Shown piece by piece: positions 5,446-8,099 of a DNA stretch of 8,099 bases. The notes under the pieces are model-generated. The model was not told the origin of the DNA, did no database searches, and saw only the letters and a list, made by a program, of their open reading frames with translations. Source of the stretch: Pseudomonadota bacterium (GTDB taxonomy: Bacteria; Desulfobacterota; Desulfobulbia; Desulfobulbales; JAGXFP01); the NCBI GenBank assembly GCA_030673265.1, contig DAOVJK010000128.1, positions 1-8,099 on the forward strand, given 5' to 3'. The position numbers were made by a program, and so were the translations under genes. Numbering within the stretch: position 1 is the first letter of the stretch; each line of letters begins with the position of its first letter.

Positions 5446-5919
5446 ATGGCCAGAAAGAAGAAAACTATACCTAAGCTAGGTAACGAGAATTTTTACAAAA
5501 CATTCGGGGTGACGCCGAAAAACAGGGTCGGCTTCGTCGAAGAGCTGGAGAATAATCTGGCCCATCAGGATATGAGCTCTATCCTCAAAGAAAAAGCCGG
5601 GCCTGATAAAGCACCGCTTTCCGACCGCGAAAAGCTCAAATCCTATCCTCATCCCCAGGACGAGCTCGACCTGCACGGCAAAACGGGTCCGGAAGCTGAA
5701 AGAAAAACTGCCACTTTTATCCGCGAAACCGCTTCCCTGCACCTCCGAACCATCCGCATCATCACCGGCAAGGGCCTTCATTCAGATGGCCCTGCCATCC
5801 TGCCCGATGTGGTGGAAACAAAACTGAAGGAGCTGCAGGCCGAGAATCGAATCTTCACTTTTGTCTGGGAAAAAGGCGAAAAGCACAAAAGCGGTTCGGT
5901 GATCGTTTACCTGCCTTAA
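5446..5919 (+). CDS. Stand-alone Smr-domain protein (putative nuclease)
   Basis: A 157-residue protein with a charged N-terminal extension (residues 1-70) and a C-terminal Smr domain (about 72-157), the domain found at the end of MutS2. Hallmarks are LDLHG (74-78) and ITGKGLHS (106-113), followed by a conserved helix and a terminal beta strand (SGSVIVYLP). Smr domains nick or cleave nucleic acids; some stand-alone bacterial forms act on mRNA at collided ribosomes, others on DNA. The sequence alone does not decide which applies. ATG 5446 is preceded by a weak GGA 8 nt away. The gene is flanked by the cytochrome terminator upstream and a convergent cupin gene 48 nt downstream, so it is probably a single-gene unit. 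Confidence 0.85.
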   Translation: MARKKKTIPKLGNENFYKTFGVTPKNRVGFVEELENNLAHQDMSSILKEKAGPDKAPLSDREKLKSYPHPQDELDLHGKTGPEAERKTATFIRETASLHLRTIRIITGKGLHSDGPAILPDVVETKLKELQAENRIFTFVWEKGEKHKSGSVIVYLP

Positions 5920-5953
5920 TTGCCACATTCCAATAACCTTCTCCCTTCAAACG

Positions 5954-5969
5954 GAGTCAGCGAAGACTC
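5954..5969. terminator. Weak hairpin between convergent Smr and cupin genes
   Basis: GAGTC-agcgaa-GACTC lies at the meeting point of the two genes and includes the cupin stop codon. No T-tract follows on either strand, so termination here is speculative. Confidence 0.25.
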
Positions 5970-6285
5970 AGATCGGCGGCGCAATGGTCACCAGAATCCT
6001 GATATCGGTGGTTGCCTCTACTCCGTGCGGCTCAATAATGTCGCAGACCAGGATTTCACCCTGCTTGGCCGGGATCTTTGCCCCATTTTCGCCAAGGAAG
6101 AAGCCCTCCCCTTCAATAACCTGAATCGATAACTGCCCTTCCAACTCGTGGGAATGAACCGGGAAAGTCTTGCCGGCCGGAATATTAAAATTGATGATCC
6201 GGAACCAGGCGGAATCATGAATCAAAAACTTCTTCATAACCTTCTCGTCAAAAATTCTGGTTTCATTAAGATCGGTTTTTTTCAT
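5968..6285 (-). CDS. Small single-domain cupin protein
   Basis: A 105-residue protein spanning one conserved beta-barrel cupin domain, probably metal-binding. Motif 1 is at about 38-59, with H44, H46 and Q51 (GKTFPVHSHELEGQ ending in IEGEG). Gln takes the place of the usual Glu ligand. Motif 2 is around 76-88, with IIEPHG and H87. The C-terminal strands (RILVTIAPP) complete the barrel. Substrate unknown; such small cupins may be enzymes, sensors or storage proteins, and nothing in the neighbourhood decides. ATG 6285 is chosen because of a strong GGAGG ribosome site 9 nt upstream. It is transcribed alone, towards the Smr gene. Confidence 0.85.
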   Translation of the reverse strand: MKKTDLNETRIFDEKVMKKFLIHDSAWFRIINFNIPAGKTFPVHSHELEGQLSIQVIEGEGFFLGENGAKIPAKQGEILVCDIIEPHGVEATTDIRILVTIAPPI

Positions 6286-6731
6286 TGTCTACAACCTCCG
6301 CTTGATTTGTTTTTTCTATAACGGTTCAGCAGCTCTCCACCTGGGCACGATGATCTTAGCCTAGCTCGCTTACCTGTACACATCTGAACCACTGTTGAAC
6401 AGCTACAATTCGTTGGCTCTTACGATACTGGCCATTGATCTGAATAGTGACGTTCATTCACAGTCTCGCCCAAAACCCAGATTAATTCTTTGACCCAGGT
6501 CAACTTGCGCTGAATAATTTTCTTGATCGTTGCGTTGCCCTCAAGATGGCATTCATTCCTGGCTTCCATTGAGGAGACTAATGTCCAGCAAAGAGCAGAA
6601 CCTTACCTTCCCAAAAGCAGGTATCCTGAAATTTTAGTCACAATTCACGAGAACTGTTTGCCAGATAGCCACCATTCTGGCAAAATCAGATTAGGATACG
6701 ATCCAATTTTCCTTCTACACAGGGATGAATA
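6286..6731. other. Intergenic stretch of about 450 bp, no supported gene
   Basis: Lies between the divergent cupin and M20 peptidase genes and should contain both promoters. The reading frames here (a 69-codon frame on plus from 6523, and a 49-codon frame on minus, 6569-6420) lack ribosome sites and recognisable motifs. It contains a short palindrome CTGTT-g-AACAG (6392-6402) and the stronger inverted repeat at 6657-6684. It may include decayed coding sequence, but I could not identify any family. Confidence 0.5.
6657..6684. repeat. Perfect 9-bp inverted repeat upstream of the M20 gene
   Basis: TTTGCCAGA and TCTGGCAAA, separated by 10 bp and ending 47 bp before the M20 start codon. No T-tract follows, so it looks more like a regulator binding site or a 5'-UTR hairpin than a terminator. 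Confidence 0.6.
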
Positions 6732-7850
6732 ATGACTGCCATACCTGATGTTATCACAATGACCAGAGAGCTGATCAAGATTCCCAGCGAATCCTCGGAG
6801 CCGGTCGCCACTAGCACCGGTGGACCAGAAGTTAGGATCGTCGAGTACCTCAGCCAGATCTGCCGAGCCGCCGGAGTTGAATATTATACGATGGAGGCCT
6901 TGCCCGGCCGGGAAAATCTGGTAGTACGCCTGCCGAATCCAGGCGCCCCCCGGTTGCTGATCGTCGGCCATATGGATACGGTCAGCGGTGGCGGCATGCA
7001 GGATCCATTCAGCGGCGATCTGCGGGACGGGATAATATTCGGCCGCGGCGCCTGTGACGATAAGGGGCCTCTGGCCGCAGGCTTTTCAGCGATGTTGGAT
7101 CTCCATCGGGAGCTGGGGGTCGCCCCGGCCTACGACATCACCTTTGCCACCACTATCGATGAAGAATGCACGATGAGCGGGGCCAAAAAATTGGCTGAGG
7201 AACTGGCCGACTGGGATCTCTGTATCGCCCTCGAGCCCACCGATCTCAAGATCATCCGGGCCCATAAAGGCGTCTACCGCTGCCAAATAGTTACCAGGGG
7301 TAAAGCGGCCCACTCCTCCCACCCGGATCAAGGCATTAACGCGATCAGCGCTATGATGCCGATCATCTATGATCTTGAGCAGTTAAGCGCAGTTTTAAAG
7401 AAAAAGTCTGACCCGGATCTTGGTCGGGCCAGCCTGGCAATCACCAAAATTAAGGGTGGCGACTCCCTAAATACCATCCCCGATTACTGCGAAGCCGGGA
7501 TCGATATCAGATTATTACCGGATATGCAGAGAGAAGAAGTGACCGAACTGGTCAAAAAATGCGTCGCCGATAGGGGTGAGGTCACTGAGATCTACAGCTG
7601 CGATGGTATCGATACCAAGATGGACAATGCCCAGATTAAATCGTTAATGGCCAGCATCAGGGCCGGCGGCAACGACCCCGGGCCGATTACCGCTTCTTTC
7701 GCCACCGACTGCTCCCACCTCCATCATAAAGGGCCATGCATCGTCTGGGGACCAGGTGATATCCACCAGGCCCATCAGACCACCGAATATATCGCTGTGG
7801 CCCAACTGGAACAAGCTTACCACATCCTCAAAAACTTTCTGGCCGGGTGA
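6732..7850 (+). CDS. M20-family metallopeptidase/deacylase (ArgE/DapE/ACY1-like)
   Basis: A 372-residue cytoplasmic zinc hydrolase with the full M20 architecture, removing an acyl or aminoacyl group from an amino-acid or small peptide substrate. Visible metal and catalytic motifs: GHMDTV with H80 and catalytic D82, GRGACDDKG with bridging D109 or D110, IDEE with catalytic E144 and metal-binding E145, EPTD with E168, and IHQAHQTTE with H348. Residues about 180-290 are the dimerisation or lid insert, containing the AHSSHP segment. Length fits the ArgE/DapE/CPG2 group, but substrate motifs do not settle whether it is acetylornithine deacetylase, succinyl-diaminopimelate desuccinylase or a dipeptidase. 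ATG 6732 follows AGGGAT. It is followed after 5 nt by a HAD-like hydrolase, whose ribosome site overlaps its stop, so the two form an operon. Confidence 0.88.
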   Translation: MTAIPDVITMTRELIKIPSESSEPVATSTGGPEVRIVEYLSQICRAAGVEYYTMEALPGRENLVVRLPNPGAPRLLIVGHMDTVSGGGMQDPFSGDLRDGIIFGRGACDDKGPLAAGFSAMLDLHRELGVAPAYDITFATTIDEECTMSGAKKLAEELADWDLCIALEPTDLKIIRAHKGVYRCQIVTRGKAAHSSHPDQGINAISAMMPIIYDLEQLSAVLKKKSDPDLGRASLAITKIKGGDSLNTIPDYCEAGIDIRLLPDMQREEVTELVKKCVADRGEVTEIYSCDGIDTKMDNAQIKSLMASIRAGGNDPGPITASFATDCSHLHHKGPCIVWGPGDIHQAHQTTEYIAVAQLEQAYHILKNFLAG

Positions 7851-7855
7851 TAGCC

Positions 7856-8099
7856 ATGGGTGGTGATATATTAGTGCCGCCGCAGGTAATGCTCTTCGAT
7901 TACGGCGGCGTTCTGGCCGAAGAGGGTTTCACCGCCGGACTCAAGGCCATTGGTGCGGCCCACGGCCTGGAACCAGACCTCTTTTTTCACCAGGCCACCG
8001 AGATCATCTATGCCTGCGGTTACGTTATCGGCAAAGGTACCGCTGCCGATTTCTGGGACTTGGTCCGCCGGGAGTTAGCCATTGAGGGCAGTGACGACG
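7856..8099 (+). CDS. HAD-superfamily hydrolase, N-terminal part (cut by right edge)
   Basis: Open to the window end: 81 codons without a stop. HAD motif I is MLFDYGGVL, with nucleophile Asp at residue 15. Having Gly rather than a second Asp two residues later is the pattern of the YihX/epoxide-hydrolase-N-terminal-like phosphatases (FDxGGVL/GNV). The following helical cap region ends in YVIGKGTAADFWDLVRREL, also typical of that group, where a G-x-x-x-x-x-[ED]-F motif lies in the cap. The ATG is 5 nt after the M20 stop, and GGTGA at the end of that gene serves as ribosome site, so translation is likely coupled. Motifs II-IV are beyond the window and the substrate cannot be told. Confidence 0.75.
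   Translation, partial: MGGDILVPPQVMLFDYGGVLAEEGFTAGLKAIGAAHGLEPDLFFHQATEIIYACGYVIGKGTAADFWDLVRRELAIEGSDD

Noticed and set aside
6420..6569. 49-codon minus frame with protein-like helix (IKKIIQRKLTWVKELIWVLGE)
   Set aside because: The composition is suggestive, but there is no ribosome site, no recognised family and an overlapping frame on the other strand; kept only as a note in the intergenic entry.
6523..6732. 69-codon plus frame just before the M20 gene
   Set aside because: No ribosome site or recognised motif, and it contains the perfect inverted repeat at 6657-6684. Its stop merely touches the M20 ATG.

Overview
The window looks like part of a chromosome from an anaerobic, cytochrome-rich bacterium, most likely a Desulfobacterota (deltaproteobacterial) lineage. 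This is inferred from a secreted tetraheme class III (c3/c7-type) cytochrome, a CcmF/CcsA-type cytochrome c assembly pair, moderate GC and family resemblance recalled from memory. No rRNA or other phylogenetic marker is present, so the assignment is tentative.

Layout. Positions 1-740 (minus strand) hold a HigBA-type toxin-antitoxin module. The HigA antitoxin runs off the left edge. The HigB toxin reading frame is broken by an in-frame TGA at codon 8. A palindrome upstream is a likely operator. After a gene-free spacer, 1035-2670 (plus) carries a two-gene membrane operon for heme handling in cytochrome c assembly. The first protein has HPP and tryptophan-rich WWD-like motifs and the second has a later His-bearing membrane segment, so together they resemble a split CcmF. 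At 2685-2977 (plus) lies a decayed LOG-family (phosphoribohydrolase) gene with a stop, a frameshift and a large internal deletion.

Positions 3070-4430 (minus) encode the most unusual unit. A 314-residue protein combines a cytoplasmic XRE helix-turn-helix, one membrane span and a periplasmic domain with a canonical EF-hand loop. It overlaps by 4 bp a secreted 139-residue protein. The secreted protein appears homologous to the ectodomain of the regulator. Facing away from it on the plus strand are a highly structured intergenic region ending in a strong intrinsic terminator (probably a small RNA or leader, 4528-4783) and the tetraheme cytochrome gene (4863-5294), itself closed by an intrinsic terminator.

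The right part is more ordinary: a stand-alone Smr-domain protein (5446-5919, plus), a convergent small cupin (5968-6285, minus), a gene-poor stretch with a perfect 9-bp inverted repeat, an M20-family metallopeptidase/deacylase (6732-7850, plus) and a tightly coupled HAD-like hydrolase cut by the right edge (7856 onward).

How it may fit together: the assembly pair would help attach heme to periplasmic cytochromes such as the c3-type protein. The membrane-anchored regulator, the secreted protein sharing its sensor-like domain, the structured RNA and the cytochrome gene form a plausible but unproven envelope-sensing locus.
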